64,000 nucleotides of DNA from CAJWOS01 sp964502005 (GCA_964502005.1 CAZCUX010000007.1:1-64000), one strand, 5' to 3'; positions 34,449 to 43,898 are shown, numbered from the stretch's first letter. The notes: generated by a model not told the origin, from the sequence alone. A program made the numbers and translations.

Positions 34449-34675
34449 GCTCTCCTTCAACGCTTCTGCGATAAGTTCGTATCGCTTCGATAGGAAAAAA
34501 TCCGGGAAGTTCGGCTGTTGGAGGACCCGGGGGGAGCGCGGGCGGGAATACCTACGGCCATCCGGGTGTTTCCGTCGAAGGGTGCAGCATCGTCAACACC
34601 GATGCGCGGCGACTGGGGCTGGCGAATGTCGCACGCTTTCGTGCTGTTTCGGTGGGTAAGAATCGGATAGTTGGT

Positions 34676-34704
34676 TTGCGAATATCTATATTTTGTGTTA
34701 TAGT
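34676..34704 (+). promoter_or_regulatory. Putative promoter antisense to P450 3' end
   Basis: TTGCGA (34676-34681), a 17-base AT-rich spacer and TATAGT (34699-34704) form the best-looking sigma70-type promoter I saw in the window, reading plus, directly into the 3' end of the minus-strand cytochrome P450 gene; the -10 overlaps its stop codon. No gene lies downstream on plus, so it may drive antisense RNA, or be a chance match in an AT-rich gap. Confidence 0.4.
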
Positions 34705-36059
34705 ACGGCTTGCTCGCCAGTCGAGACAGGCTCCAAATGGACATAAACGCCGTTTGCCGGGCTCATCGTGACGCTCGCGAAGATTCCCGGATCATGATTC
34801 GGCTTCGCGACGGGGGCAAACCGACGAAGAAAGTGGCCGAGGATGATGCCCATTTCTGCCTCGGCGAAGCGGTCCCCGATGCATTTTCGCGCACCGAGGG
34901 AAAAGGGGAGGTACGCCGGCGGCGCACGTCCGGCTGGGGTTTGCAAAAACCGCTCTGGCCGAAACGCGAGGGGCTCCGGCCAGTATTCGGGGTGTCGTTG
35001 CAAGAGCCAGGGGCTAAAGAAGACGATGGTTTTGCCGGGAATTTCGATACCATCGAGGGTATCGGGCTCGATAGAGCGTCGCGCAAAGAGCCAAATCGGG
35101 GGATACAAGCGAAGGCTTTCCCGCAAGGTTGCTTGCAATAAGGGCAGCTTGGCGAGCAGGTCGAGGGAGAACGGTCCTTCGGGAACGGCGGCCTGAATCT
35201 CTTGGGTGAGCGCCGCGCAAATCTCGGGATGTTGGGCCAATAAGTACATACACCAGGAAAGCGCGTTGGCGGTGGTTTCGTGGCCTGCGAGCAGCATCGT
35301 GACGACTTCGTCGCGAAGCTCGGCGTCGGAGAGCGCATTTCCCGTGTCGTCGTCGACGGTGGACATCAGCATGCCGAGGAGGTCGGGGAGTTGCTCGGCG
35401 TCTGCGCGGCGGCGCTCGATGATAGATTGCACGACGCCATCGAGCTTTTGTACGGCCTGGACCATGTCCCGATTGGCTTGGGTGGGCAGCCACTCCACGT
35501 GCGGAAAGGTGCTGGCCACGAGGTTTCGGAATGCGCTCATGGCTTGGGCGACGGATGGCGTCACGATGTCGCTCTCGTCGCGTAGGTCGACGTGAAAGAG
35601 CGTCTGGCCCGCAATCCCCAGCGTGAGGCGCACGAGCTCTCGATGGATGTCAACATAGGTGCCGGGCGCCGAAGTGGAAAGCGCCGCCACCCAGCGCGCA
35701 GCGTCGTCGTTCATCGTGTCTGCAAAACCGGCCATACAGCGCTTGTGAAACGCAGGATTGGCGATTCGACGCTTACGGCGCCACGTCTCGCCTTCGGCCG
35801 TCACCAGACCCTCGCCCAACAAGCGGCGCAGCACCGCATAGCCTGTCGTGCGCTTTTCGTAGTTGCGTGCATTGTCGACCAACACGCGCTGCACCGCCGT
35901 GTGGGTGTTGATGCTCAAGGCGGTTTCTGGGCCGAGGCGGAGAGCGACGATGGGGTCGCCATTTGCGTGTGCTCGGGTGAACAGCCCGATGGGGTCGGCG
36001 CGAAACGCGGCGAGGTGTCCCAATGGGTTCCAAGTAGAGAGCGAGGGAATCGGTGACAT
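34698..36059 (-). CDS. Cytochrome P450
   Basis: A 453-residue P450 with no membrane anchor. The heme-binding loop is FSLGARKCIGDRFA (axial Cys393), the oxygen-binding I helix LLAGHETTANALSW and the ExxR motif RESLRLYPP; FRPERFLQ is the PERF segment. Overall pattern resembles CYP102/CYP4-like enzymes of the fatty-acid or steroid hydroxylase group rather than biosynthetic P450s. No ferredoxin or reductase gene lies nearby, so electrons come from elsewhere. It is separate from its neighbours, with 249 bases to the kinase and 178 to trkH. Confidence 0.97.
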   Translation of the reverse strand: MSPIPSLSTWNPLGHLAAFRADPIGLFTRAHANGDPIVALRLGPETALSINTHTAVQRVLVDNARNYEKRTTGYAVLRRLLGEGLVTAEGETWRRKRRIANPAFHKRCMAGFADTMNDDAARWVAALSTSAPGTYVDIHRELVRLTLGIAGQTLFHVDLRDESDIVTPSVAQAMSAFRNLVASTFPHVEWLPTQANRDMVQAVQKLDGVVQSIIERRRADAEQLPDLLGMLMSTVDDDTGNALSDAELRDEVVTMLLAGHETTANALSWCMYLLAQHPEICAALTQEIQAAVPEGPFSLDLLAKLPLLQATLRESLRLYPPIWLFARRSIEPDTLDGIEIPGKTIVFFSPWLLQRHPEYWPEPLAFRPERFLQTPAGRAPPAYLPFSLGARKCIGDRFAEAEMGIILGHFLRRFAPVAKPNHDPGIFASVTMSPANGVYVHLEPVSTGEQAVL

Positions 36060-36237
36060 GGTTGCCTCTGGCCGAGGTGTCCCGAATTCCTATCTATGTT
36101 GCGGCGCTTTGGAGCGCGTCGCGCGAAGATTTCGGTGTTGCGTCGAATTCGTCGCGTTTCGCGTTCGTGGAGGCAGCCCGTGGGCCGGGCGCGAAGCAGG
36201 CACCAGACAATGTTCTGGGCATCGAGGACGTGCGGAC

Positions 36238-37734
36238 CTAATGGGCAGACAGGGGGTCTGCGTCGGGACGGCGAGGAAGCGGATGGTCCATCCACCGCAG
36301 GTTCCGCCAAACATGGGGATGGAGCAGCGCGAGCACGCTCAGAATCTCCAAGCGCCCCACCCACATCGCGCCGAACAGCAAGAGCTTGGCTGTGGTGGAC
36401 ATTCCAGCGAAATTGCCCATGGGCCCCACTTCATTGTAGCCGGGGCCAATGTTGCCGAGGCAAGCGAGGGACGCGGTGAACGCGGTGATGGGTTCGGAAC
36501 CCAGCCACACCAACAGCACCCCGAGCAGGAAGTACCCGCCGACATAAATGACCGCCAGCGTAAAGACGGCCCGCATGACTTGGTCGGGAATGCCGTGCCC
36601 TTTGTACTTGAGGGGCAAGATGGCGCGTGGATGAATAACCTGTTTGATTTCACGAATAATATGTCGTAAAACAAGCAAGTGGCGAATTGCTTTGGGTCCG
36701 CCCGCTGCGGAACCTGCGCATCCACCTACGACCATGATGACCAGCAGCACTTGCTTGATGGCGTCCGACCATAGGTTGTAGTCGGTGCTTGCGAATCCGG
36801 TGCTCGAGATGAGGCTCGCCGACTGAAACAATCCGAGGCGCAGGTGCTCGACGTGGGGGAGTCCGCCTGCCAACATGGCCGCCACCAATACACCGCCGCC
36901 AACCGTCACGAAGGTATAGAACAAAAACTCCTCATCCCGAAAGAATCCGAGGGGCTCTTTGCCGGTAAACACGCGGTATTGGAGGGGAAAGCTCGCCCCA
37001 CCCAAGAACATAAAGATGACCAGCACCCACTCGACCGCTGGGTTGTTGTAGCCCGCGATAGAGGAACCGTTTGGTGAGAATCCACCAGCAGCGAGGGTCG
37101 TGAACGAGTGCACCAGGCCTTCGTAGACGTTCATCCCCGCCGCCCAGAGCATCACCGCACACAAGGCGGTGAGCGCGACGTACAAAATCCACAATCGGCT
37201 CGCCGAATCGCGAATCTGGGGACTGACCCCTTCGCCGGGGGCAGAGCTGGACTCTGCGAAAAACAACTGGCGACCGGCAATTCCAAGGCGCGGAAGAACC
37301 ACGACGAACAGTGCGATAACGCCCAGTCCTCCGAACCATTGTGTCATGGCCCGCCATAAGAAAAAGGCGCGCCCGTAGGCGTCAAAGTTGACGAGAATCG
37401 TGGCGCCGGTCGTCGTGAGCCCGGACATCGACTCAAAGAGCGCGTCGGGCCACGAGAGTCCGGCGAAGACATAAGGGAGGCCGGCGACAGCGGCGACGAC
37501 AAGCCACGTTCCCGCGACGATTCCCATCGCTTCGGCGCGGTGCAGCAAGCGCGGGGGCACATAGCCGAGGGACACCACGAGGCCGCCGAGGCTCCCGATG
37601 AGGGCGGAAGCCACGAAGTTGGCGGCCATCAGCATTTCCCGGTCGTAGGCCGCGAGAAGGGCGGGCAAAAACAGGGCGAGGCTGAACATTGCGGTGAGAC
37701 GGCCCACGATGGCCAAGACGAGCTTTAGACGCAT
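36238..37734 (-). CDS. trkH: TrkH-type potassium transporter
   Basis: A 498-residue membrane protein with about ten hydrophobic segments arranged as four repeated pore units. The selectivity-filter loops are visible as SGLTTTGATIL, TTLAAGGFSPNGSS, SASLISSTGFASTD and CLGNIGPGYNEVGP. It imports K+ together with a TrkA gating subunit, encoded immediately upstream: the trkA stop is only 3 bases from ATG 37734, indicating an operon. The C-terminal RRPDADPLSAH tail is soluble. Confidence 0.96.
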   Translation of the reverse strand: MRLKLVLAIVGRLTAMFSLALFLPALLAAYDREMLMAANFVASALIGSLGGLVVSLGYVPPRLLHRAEAMGIVAGTWLVVAAVAGLPYVFAGLSWPDALFESMSGLTTTGATILVNFDAYGRAFFLWRAMTQWFGGLGVIALFVVVLPRLGIAGRQLFFAESSSAPGEGVSPQIRDSASRLWILYVALTALCAVMLWAAGMNVYEGLVHSFTTLAAGGFSPNGSSIAGYNNPAVEWVLVIFMFLGGASFPLQYRVFTGKEPLGFFRDEEFLFYTFVTVGGGVLVAAMLAGGLPHVEHLRLGLFQSASLISSTGFASTDYNLWSDAIKQVLLVIMVVGGCAGSAAGGPKAIRHLLVLRHIIREIKQVIHPRAILPLKYKGHGIPDQVMRAVFTLAVIYVGGYFLLGVLLVWLGSEPITAFTASLACLGNIGPGYNEVGPMGNFAGMSTTAKLLLFGAMWVGRLEILSVLALLHPHVWRNLRWMDHPLPRRPDADPLSAH

Positions 37735-37737
37735 GGT

Positions 37738-39129
37738 TTAGCTCGCATTGCCGGCGCGGTCGATGGGGTCAGGGCGCTCTGCCGGCAACCGCGTAAAATG
37801 CGCTTTCGCGGCGTCTTCGTCGGCCAGAGCGGTGAAAATCATCAGGTGGTCGCCTGCCTGAATGATAGTCTCGCCGTTTGGAATGATGATGTCGGTGCCA
37901 CGCACGACGGCGGCGACAATCGCGAATAGGTCCATCTTGAGGTCGCGCAGCTTGGTGCGCCGGTACTCGGGTGGTAGCTCGACTTCGACGATATGGACGT
38001 CGCCATGCTCTAGTTCGAGACGAATGGCGGAGCGTGCGTCGACGATGTCGCGTACGACCTTGCGAATGGCGGCGCCGCGTGCGGACCGCACGACGTCGAT
38101 GCCGACCTGCTCGAACAATCGTTCATTGGACAGGCGCTCGGCGCGGGTGATGATGCGCGACACGCCGAGCTTTCGGGCAATAAGACTTACCAGCAGGTTC
38201 TTTTCATCGTTGGACGTCACCGCGATAAACACGGGTGCTGCCGCTACCTGCTCTTCTTCGAGAAGGTCGATGTCGCTTCCATCGCCGTGCAGAACGACGC
38301 CTTTGAGCTGCGGCGCAAGCTCGGCGCACCGCTTGGGGTTGACTTCGATGAGCTTGACCTGCCAGCCTGCCGCTTCGAGACCCAGCGCGACCGAAAGCCC
38401 GACAACGCCGCCGCCTACGATAGTTGCGCGTTGATCCTCTTGCCGTCGTGCGGTTTGGTTGCCCAGTAGAAAGCGGAAACGCAACTCGTGAATGCCGCGG
38501 GGGGTGCCCACCGCGGTCACTTTGTCGCCGGGCTGGAAGGTGGTGCTGCCGACGGGAATTGTAGTGGAGTCACCGCTTCGCTTCATCACGAGCACGACGT
38601 CGTGGGGAAGGTCCAGGTCTGCAAGGCGACGTCGGGTGAGCGGCGCGCCATCTTCGACCATATGCCGTAGCAGCCGAACCCGCCCGTGGACGAGGTTTTC
38701 GAGGTCAAGGGCGCCAGGAACCGTTACGATGCGCAGGATTTCTTGGGTGAGCTGGTCGGAGGGGCGCACGACGGCGTCGATGCCGAGAGACTCTGCGAGT
38801 GCTTCGTCGCGGTCGGCGACAGACACGAAACCCGGTCGCGACAGCAGGCAGATGGTGCGGCGCGCTCCCAAGCGTTGGGCCGCGATACACGCGACCAAGT
38901 TCTGCTCATCGTTGTCGGTAGCCGCGACGAAGACACCGCATACGTCGATGTGCGCATTGCGCAAGGTCGACGTGGACGTGGGTTCTCCTTGAACAAACTC
39001 GACGTCGAGACGTTCGAGACGGGGGACAGAATCCGCCTCGGGACCAATCAGGACGACCTGGTGGCGGTCCATGAGGAGTTCGGCGATGTTGTAGGCAACT
39101 TCGTTGTCGCCTGCAATCAAGATAAACAT
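37738..39129 (-). CDS. trkA: Trk potassium uptake regulatory protein TrkA
   Basis: A 463-residue cytosolic protein with two TrkA-N (Rossmann/RCK) and two TrkA-C domains. The first nucleotide loop reads ILIAGDNEVAYNIAELL, the second ATIVGGGVVGLSVA; both are followed by GVFVAATDNDEQNL and FIAVTSNDEKNLL, the TrkA-N second halves. It binds NAD(H) or ATP and gates TrkH. The ATG at 39129 is preceded by AAGAAGG. The longer frame upstream (MAPNQLLHRGEEG) is not TrkA-like and was excluded. Overlap with no other gene; the methyltransferase gene ends 57 bases upstream on the same strand. Confidence 0.95.
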   Translation of the reverse strand: MFILIAGDNEVAYNIAELLMDRHQVVLIGPEADSVPRLERLDVEFVQGEPTSTSTLRNAHIDVCGVFVAATDNDEQNLVACIAAQRLGARRTICLLSRPGFVSVADRDEALAESLGIDAVVRPSDQLTQEILRIVTVPGALDLENLVHGRVRLLRHMVEDGAPLTRRRLADLDLPHDVVLVMKRSGDSTTIPVGSTTFQPGDKVTAVGTPRGIHELRFRFLLGNQTARRQEDQRATIVGGGVVGLSVALGLEAAGWQVKLIEVNPKRCAELAPQLKGVVLHGDGSDIDLLEEEQVAAAPVFIAVTSNDEKNLLVSLIARKLGVSRIITRAERLSNERLFEQVGIDVVRSARGAAIRKVVRDIVDARSAIRLELEHGDVHIVEVELPPEYRRTKLRDLKMDLFAIVAAVVRGTDIIIPNGETIIQAGDHLMIFTALADEDAAKAHFTRLPAERPDPIDRAGNAS

Positions 39130-39186
39130 CGTACCTTCTTCGCCGCGGTGGAGGAGCTGGTTGGGCGCCAACTGCGGCTGCGAACA

Positions 39187-40344
39187 TCAAGCGTGCGGCA
39201 ATGGACGTCGCCCGACCACAAGGTGCTCGGTACGAATGGTTTCCCGAGCGTGGTCGGGGCGGTCGGCGCTGGCCCGTGCAACAATTTCGAGGCCCCCTTC
39301 GCGCATGGCGTCGATGGTGGGGCTCAGGGTGTCCACGGGGCGGTCGCCGACGAGGCCGTCACCGACTACAATTCCAAGGAAGCCGCCGTGTGCGAGGCCG
39401 TTTACTTGGGTCTGAATCCAATCCGCGGTGTCTTCGCGCCAACGATGTAGTGCTTCGCGGCGTCCCAAAGCACGGAATGCCCGCCGACTGCCCACTTCAT
39501 CGGCGACACCGCGGCCAGGGTCGAGGTCAAGCCATGCATACCGGAGCTGCTGCATCGGGAGGTAGTCGTATACGCCGGGATACGGGGGCGAGGTGAGGAC
39601 CAGCCCTGTACCGTTGGGGGGGGCGGTGACCCGCGCATCGCCAATACGCACGCGAACCCGCCCATCTGCGGGCATTTCATCGAGCATCCGACCCAACTCG
39701 CGCGCTTTTTTGTGGAAAAGGACCGCGGTGGTGCCGGGCGCCCGGTGCATTGGGCGGCGGCGATTGGATGTGTCGCTCTCTCGGTAGCTGGTCTTGATAG
39801 CGATGGCCGACAAGACGGCTTCGAGGAGACTGCGTGTGGAGCTCTCTTCGACTTCGTCGATGAGCGCGCGGATTCGGCCCAGTTCGTGTGCGACGTGTGG
39901 TTCGTACCAATCGACGCAGATTTCGGGAATGCGCACAGGACCCGGCTCAAGCGCCGCTTTCGTAATACGACGGCTCGCGGACCGCAGCGCGCCGGCCCGT
40001 GCTGGCGACGCCGTTCGGGTGCGGCTCACGACCATCGCGACGGGGCTCAGGTCCGCGCCGCTGCTGGGTCGGCCGGCCAGCAAGGCTTCGACGAGCACGG
40101 TGCCGCCGCCACAAAAGGGGTCGTGGACGTTGTCCGCACCTTCGGGAATCGGCAGCTCGCGAATGAGAACAGCCGCGCAGTCTGCATTCATGCCGGCAGG
40201 GTAGGTATGGAAGCCGTGTGTCGCGCGCTCTGCACGACCCGAGAAAGCGACGGCGCGGGCAGCGAGTTCGGCAAAGACTGCCTCGCCGCTTGTGCGAACA
40301 GCGGTGGGCGCGGGAGGTCCGGCGTGGCGATGCGGGTCGGTCAT
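39187..40344 (-). CDS. Orphan DNA methyltransferase-like protein
   Basis: A 385-residue class I methyltransferase. The SAM-binding DPFCGGGTVLVEALLAGR is near residues 75-92, and the catalytic TSPPYPGVYDYLPM is in the C-terminal half, the order of N4-cytosine/N6-adenine methylases of the circularly ordered group that begin with H-x-YPAGM (here FHTYPAGMNADCA). The target may be DNA, or a nucleic acid in general; RNA methylases of the Trm11 type share DPFCGGGT. No restriction endonuclease gene is adjacent. The ATG at 40344 is the first in-frame. It may form a transcript with trkA-trkH (57-base gap). Confidence 0.75.
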   Translation of the reverse strand: MTDPHRHAGPPAPTAVRTSGEAVFAELAARAVAFSGRAERATHGFHTYPAGMNADCAAVLIRELPIPEGADNVHDPFCGGGTVLVEALLAGRPSSGADLSPVAMVVSRTRTASPARAGALRSASRRITKAALEPGPVRIPEICVDWYEPHVAHELGRIRALIDEVEESSTRSLLEAVLSAIAIKTSYRESDTSNRRRPMHRAPGTTAVLFHKKARELGRMLDEMPADGRVRVRIGDARVTAPPNGTGLVLTSPPYPGVYDYLPMQQLRYAWLDLDPGRGVADEVGSRRAFRALGRREALHRWREDTADWIQTQVNGLAHGGFLGIVVGDGLVGDRPVDTLSPTIDAMREGGLEIVARASADRPDHARETIRTEHLVVGRRPLPHA

Positions 40345-40458
40345 AGAATACCCCGTGGAACGAGGGGCGCATTATCTCGCCGGCCCTCCATTCAGGTGTC
40401 CTTTGTGCGACCGTCACAAATCCTGACCACTTAGGGCGGCTTGGTTCGCGCCCGGCGC

Positions 40459-41016
40459 CTACGATGCGGATTCGTCCGAAGGCCGTGGTTTCGGCGTGAC
40501 CACCACTTGCAGCATCCCTTGTCCAAACGGGACCGCAGCTCCGAAGTCAAATCGCTGGCGTGCGGGCCAGCCGTCGAAGAGGCGCACGCCGTCGCCCAAG
40601 GTGATGGGCACGATGGTGAGCACCATTTCATCGACAAGGCCGGCGTTGAGGGCCTCGCGAATCAGTTGCGCTCCGTCGAGGTAGACGTGCCGATCTCCGG
40701 CGGCGACCTTCGCCTGCCGCACAAGGTCGTGAATATCTCCTTGGACGCCCAGCAAGGGCGCTGGGTGGGGCGGCAACGGGCGGTGGGTGGCCACGACGAC
40801 AGGGCGGTCACCGTACGGCCAAGGGCCCTCAAAGCCCAGCACGACGTCGAGGGTGCGACGCCCCATCAGCAGCGAGCCGACCGACTCCAAAAAGGTGAGG
40901 AAGTCGAGGCCGCCTTCTACCGAAGGGGTGCCAGGGAGGGGGTCGAGCCAAGAGAGGTCGTCATTGGGCCCGGCGATGAAGCCGTCGAGCGAACATGCAA
41001 GGTAAACACGGACCAT
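40459..41016 (-). CDS. RibD C-terminal/dihydrofolate reductase-like protein
   Basis: A 185-residue protein starting MVRVYLACSLDGFIAGPNDD, the standard N-terminus of RibD C-terminal domain-like reductases, with GSLLMGRRTLDVVLGF (nucleotide-binding) and VYLDGAQLIREALNAGLVDE in the C-terminal half. The family includes riboflavin biosynthesis reductase and many uncharacterised small reductases; without the RibD deaminase domain the substrate is unknown. The start is the Met of the family signature although the frame is open upstream. The gene stands alone, 114 bases from the methyltransferase. Confidence 0.85.
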   Translation of the reverse strand: MVRVYLACSLDGFIAGPNDDLSWLDPLPGTPSVEGGLDFLTFLESVGSLLMGRRTLDVVLGFEGPWPYGDRPVVVATHRPLPPHPAPLLGVQGDIHDLVRQAKVAAGDRHVYLDGAQLIREALNAGLVDEMVLTIVPITLGDGVRLFDGWPARQRFDFGAAVPFGQGMLQVVVTPKPRPSDESAS

Positions 41017-41346
41017 CTGTTGGCTCCGACATTGCTGCGTTGGGGGTGCGTTGCGCCCCGATGGTGTAATCCGCGGCGTTGGGCCAGCGCAGGCCATCCC
41101 CAAAAAGGATGACAACGTTTGCTGCGGGTGGGATGCGCGCCGATTCGTGGTGGAAAACGGCAGACGCACCAAGGGTCCGCTCCTCGGGTTTTCGCGGACA
41201 TGCACACCGCGGTTCCGCGACCGAGGTTCGCTCGGCTGGCGTTTCTTCCACCCGCGGTACGAATCCGATAGAGACCACAGAGTACAGCGCGGGGACTTGC
41301 CTCGCGCTGCGTGTACGGGTTTCTTTCTGCGTTTGGTGCAGGAAGA
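41017..41346. other. Intergenic region without recognisable gene
   Basis: About 330 bases between the RibD-like gene and the Gly/Ser-rich lipoprotein gene, both on minus. Open frames continue across from both sides but have no recognisable motif. The promoter of the RibD-like gene should lie here, but no clear boxes were seen. Confidence 0.35.
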
Positions 41347-42072
41347 CTAGTAAATGTCGTAGTAGCCCAGGAAGAAGTAGTAGATGGAGGTGCCGTGATA
41401 ATCGGCGGGGCCCCACGATACTTGCCAATCCAGGTTGGAGGAGCTACTATCAGTGATCCAACCGTAGGGATACCAGGACCCACGATATTCCTGCATGACC
41501 ATCTCATACCGGCCATACGCGTAAGGCCAGCCAAGGGACCACGAGAAGTCGCCGTATCCACCGCAGCCTTGGTAGGTTTCGGTGTGGTTGATGTCGAACG
41601 CGATATCGCAGCCGGGGCAGGCGGACACTTCAACGCCATCGACGGCCCATTCGTTGTAGCAGAGGGTGTTGCGGCCATCGTAAATGCCGAAGTAGAAGCT
41701 GCCCCCGACCTCCGCTGCGGTGCTGCCACCCGAGCTTCCGCCGGTGCTGCCACCCGAGCTTCCGCCGGTGCTGCCGCCGCTTCCGCCGCTGCCGCCCGAG
41801 CTTCCGCCGGTGCTGCCGCCATCAGAGCTTCCGCCAGAGCCGGAGCTGCCGCCAGTGCTCGAGCCGTCGCCGGTGCTGCCGCCGTCGTCGGAGTTGGTGG
41901 TGCCATTGGAGGTGCCGGACCCCCCGTCGGCGTTTCCGTCGTCGGAGCCGTCGTCGCCGATGGACAGACCCACTTCACCTTCGGTGCTGTCTGGCAGCTT
42001 GAAGGACCCCGACTGGCAGGCAGTGGCCAACGTGGCGAGGGAAACGAGCGAGAGCAAGGTACGGGCGTTCAT
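41347..42072 (-). CDS. Lipoprotein with long Gly/Ser/Thr linker, coupled to subtilase
   Basis: A 241-residue lipoprotein: MNARTLLSLVSLATLATAC with a lipobox-like ATAC. Residues about 40-122 are low complexity (Gly, Ser, Thr, Asp), built partly from repeated GGSSGGSTGGSS units. The C-terminal roughly 120 residues form a compact Tyr/Trp/Cys-rich domain (FYFGIYDGRNTLCYNEW, SACPGCDIAFDI, YQGCGGYGDFSWSLG and WQVSWGPADYHGTSIYYFF). No family is recognised; the four Cys probably form disulfides. Its ATG overlaps the stop codon of the subtilase gene upstream (ATGA), so the two are co-expressed; it may be a partner or substrate. Confidence 0.75.
   Translation of the reverse strand: MNARTLLSLVSLATLATACQSGSFKLPDSTEGEVGLSIGDDGSDDGNADGGSGTSNGTTNSDDGGSTGDGSSTGGSSGSGGSSDGGSTGGSSGGSGGSGGSTGGSSGGSTGGSSGGSTAAEVGGSFYFGIYDGRNTLCYNEWAVDGVEVSACPGCDIAFDINHTETYQGCGGYGDFSWSLGWPYAYGRYEMVMQEYRGSWYPYGWITDSSSSNLDWQVSWGPADYHGTSIYYFFLGYYDIY
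41718..41900. repeat. Degenerate 24-bp tandem repeat in lipoprotein linker
   Basis: Units of about 24 bases (GTGCTGCC-N4-GAGCTTCC-N4, plus-strand reading) recur at least twice exactly and then in variants, encoding the Gly/Ser/Thr linker of the minus-strand lipoprotein. Such arrays are prone to length change by slippage. Confidence 0.65.
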
Positions 42073-43898
42073 GGTGATGGACTCCGGTAGAAAAACAGCA
42101 AGCGTGCATCAAGGAAGCGGCGACGCCGAATCACAATAGCCAAACTCGCGAGAGCGATAGGAAACCAAGAAACGAAACGGGACGTGGAAACTGTAGCGCA
42201 ACCGCTCGACTTGTCGGACGAATCGACGCAATCTGGGCCAGAATCCCGCCCAACCGCTGGGTCGTTATCGTCGCAGTCTGCGTTTTGCGGGATTCCGTCA
42301 CCGTCTGCATCGTCGTCGTCGCCACCCAGGCAATCTTGGTCCACGCCATCATACCAAATTTCGATGGCGTCGGGATGGGCGTCGGCGCGGGCATCGTCAC
42401 AGTCGGTGCCGCCATAGGCGAGGGCGACATAGCCGTCGGTGTCGGCGTCGAAGGCCTCGATGGCGCTGCGAACATTGGGCAAAGGACCGACCAAGTCGCC
42501 GCTCGATTGCGGCGTCCCCGTGGACACGAGGAGGTCGCGCAGGTCGGACGGAAGGAGCGGGGGCGTGCCGGTGCCCACCATGTAGTCTTGGACAAGGGCG
42601 GCGGCGCCAGCAACGACCGCGCTGGCGCTGCTGGTGCCCGAAAAGTATGCGGTGTAAGACTGGTGGTCGTCCCCGCCGACGACGGCGAAGTCGCCGTAAC
42701 CAGCGGTGAAGACGTCTTCGCCCCAGCCTTGTACGTCGACCCGTGTGCCGTGACCGCTATAATACATCGGCGCATGGCGACTGTCGGCGCTGCCGGCGCC
42801 CACGAGGATTGCGCCGGAATCGCCCCAGGTTGCCCAGTTGTCCGCGTACCAGCCAGAGTCGAGGTCTTGGCCGCCATTGCCCGCCGCCCCGACAATCACG
42901 ACGCCGGCATCGGTTCCCATTCGGACCAACGACCAGATGTCGGGGTCGAGCTCTGCCGGTCCGTAGCAACTCTCGCACACAACGCCGATTTGCATCTCCA
43001 GCAGGACCACATCGCCAATATCGCTGTTGGCGATGGCTTGGGTGATGGCGGCAACGCGTCGGCTGTCCTCTTCGACGGTGTACTCGGGAAACGCGAAGAG
43101 CGCGGCCTCCGGCACAAACCCGGTGACGCCGTAGCCATTGGCGACACTGCCCAGAATGCCCATCACTGCTGTGCCGTGGTCGTGCCAGCCATAATCATAG
43201 ACGAGCGATTGGATGGTTTGGCCATCTTCGGGCGTAAGGTCGGCGTCGAGGAGGTCTTCGTGCAAGAAGTCCCAGCCGTACTCGGCGTCGGAAACGCGCA
43301 CATCCTGGCCGCGTGCGCCCAGCGAATGTGCAAAATCGGCGTCCAGACCGGGTTCGGGGCCGAGATAGCCCTGGCGAGGCTCATAGTCGTCGGTGGTCGG
43401 CGCGATGTCGCCCGGTGGAGGCGGCCGTTGGTCGCGCACAAAGGCCCAATCGACGACGTTTGTTTCTTGTAATGCAGCTCCGATTTTGCGGAGCTCGCCT
43501 ACCGTTACGGGCCGATTCCATACGAGGTCGTAGACGGCGGCGAGGTCTGGTTGTTGCTGAGAAGTAAGACGTGAGGCCCTCTCTGCAATGACGGCGAGCT
43601 GCTTTTCCACGCCACCGAAGCGCGGCTCAAAACGGACATCCAAACGCGCGAGCAGAGCTTGAAACTGTGTGTCGTCGGCGCGCGGCGCGACTTGCCATTG
43701 ACCTTCTGGCGTGATGCGGGTGCCGTCCGTCAGTTTGATAGACAGGCGAAAGACGTCGGCAGGTGCGTCATCGGGGGCAGGCGCGACCAAATCCACCGGC
43801 CCCAGGCGGGGCGGGCTCGCAAACGACGGGCTCGCCGTCCAAAGAAAGATGGTCCAGAAGGCGTACAGAAGTGTCTCCGTGTCGCTCTTGGTTACCAA
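42069..43898 (-). CDS. Subtilisin-like secreted protease with MopE repeats and MYXO-CTERM-like tail
   Basis: A 609-residue S8 protease. Signal segment about 8-28 (YAFWTIFLWTASPSFA). The propeptide-like region runs to about 180. The triad is Asp204 in VRVSDAEYGWDF, His241 in HDHGTAVMG and Ser423 in FSGTSSASAVVAG. A MopE-type calcium motif pair follows (GGTDCDDARADAHPDAIEI and ADCDDNDPAV). The C-terminus is DKSSGCATVSTS with Cys567, a hydrophobic stretch and RRRR: a MYXO-CTERM-like anchor with the same [DE]K-x-GCA core as the lipase at 15 kb. The TTG start at 43898 is the only one giving a full signal. Its stop overlaps the following lipoprotein start. Confidence 0.88.
   Translation of the reverse strand: MVTKSDTETLLYAFWTIFLWTASPSFASPPRLGPVDLVAPAPDDAPADVFRLSIKLTDGTRITPEGQWQVAPRADDTQFQALLARLDVRFEPRFGGVEKQLAVIAERASRLTSQQQPDLAAVYDLVWNRPVTVGELRKIGAALQETNVVDWAFVRDQRPPPPGDIAPTTDDYEPRQGYLGPEPGLDADFAHSLGARGQDVRVSDAEYGWDFLHEDLLDADLTPEDGQTIQSLVYDYGWHDHGTAVMGILGSVANGYGVTGFVPEAALFAFPEYTVEEDSRRVAAITQAIANSDIGDVVLLEMQIGVVCESCYGPAELDPDIWSLVRMGTDAGVVIVGAAGNGGQDLDSGWYADNWATWGDSGAILVGAGSADSRHAPMYYSGHGTRVDVQGWGEDVFTAGYGDFAVVGGDDHQSYTAYFSGTSSASAVVAGAAALVQDYMVGTGTPPLLPSDLRDLLVSTGTPQSSGDLVGPLPNVRSAIEAFDADTDGYVALAYGGTDCDDARADAHPDAIEIWYDGVDQDCLGGDDDDADGDGIPQNADCDDNDPAVGRDSGPDCVDSSDKSSGCATVSTSRFVSWFPIALASLAIVIRRRRFLDARLLFFYRSPSP

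Noticed and set aside
42285..43472. 395-codon plus-strand frame inside the subtilase
   Set aside because: Antisense to a complete catalytic triad; no motif.
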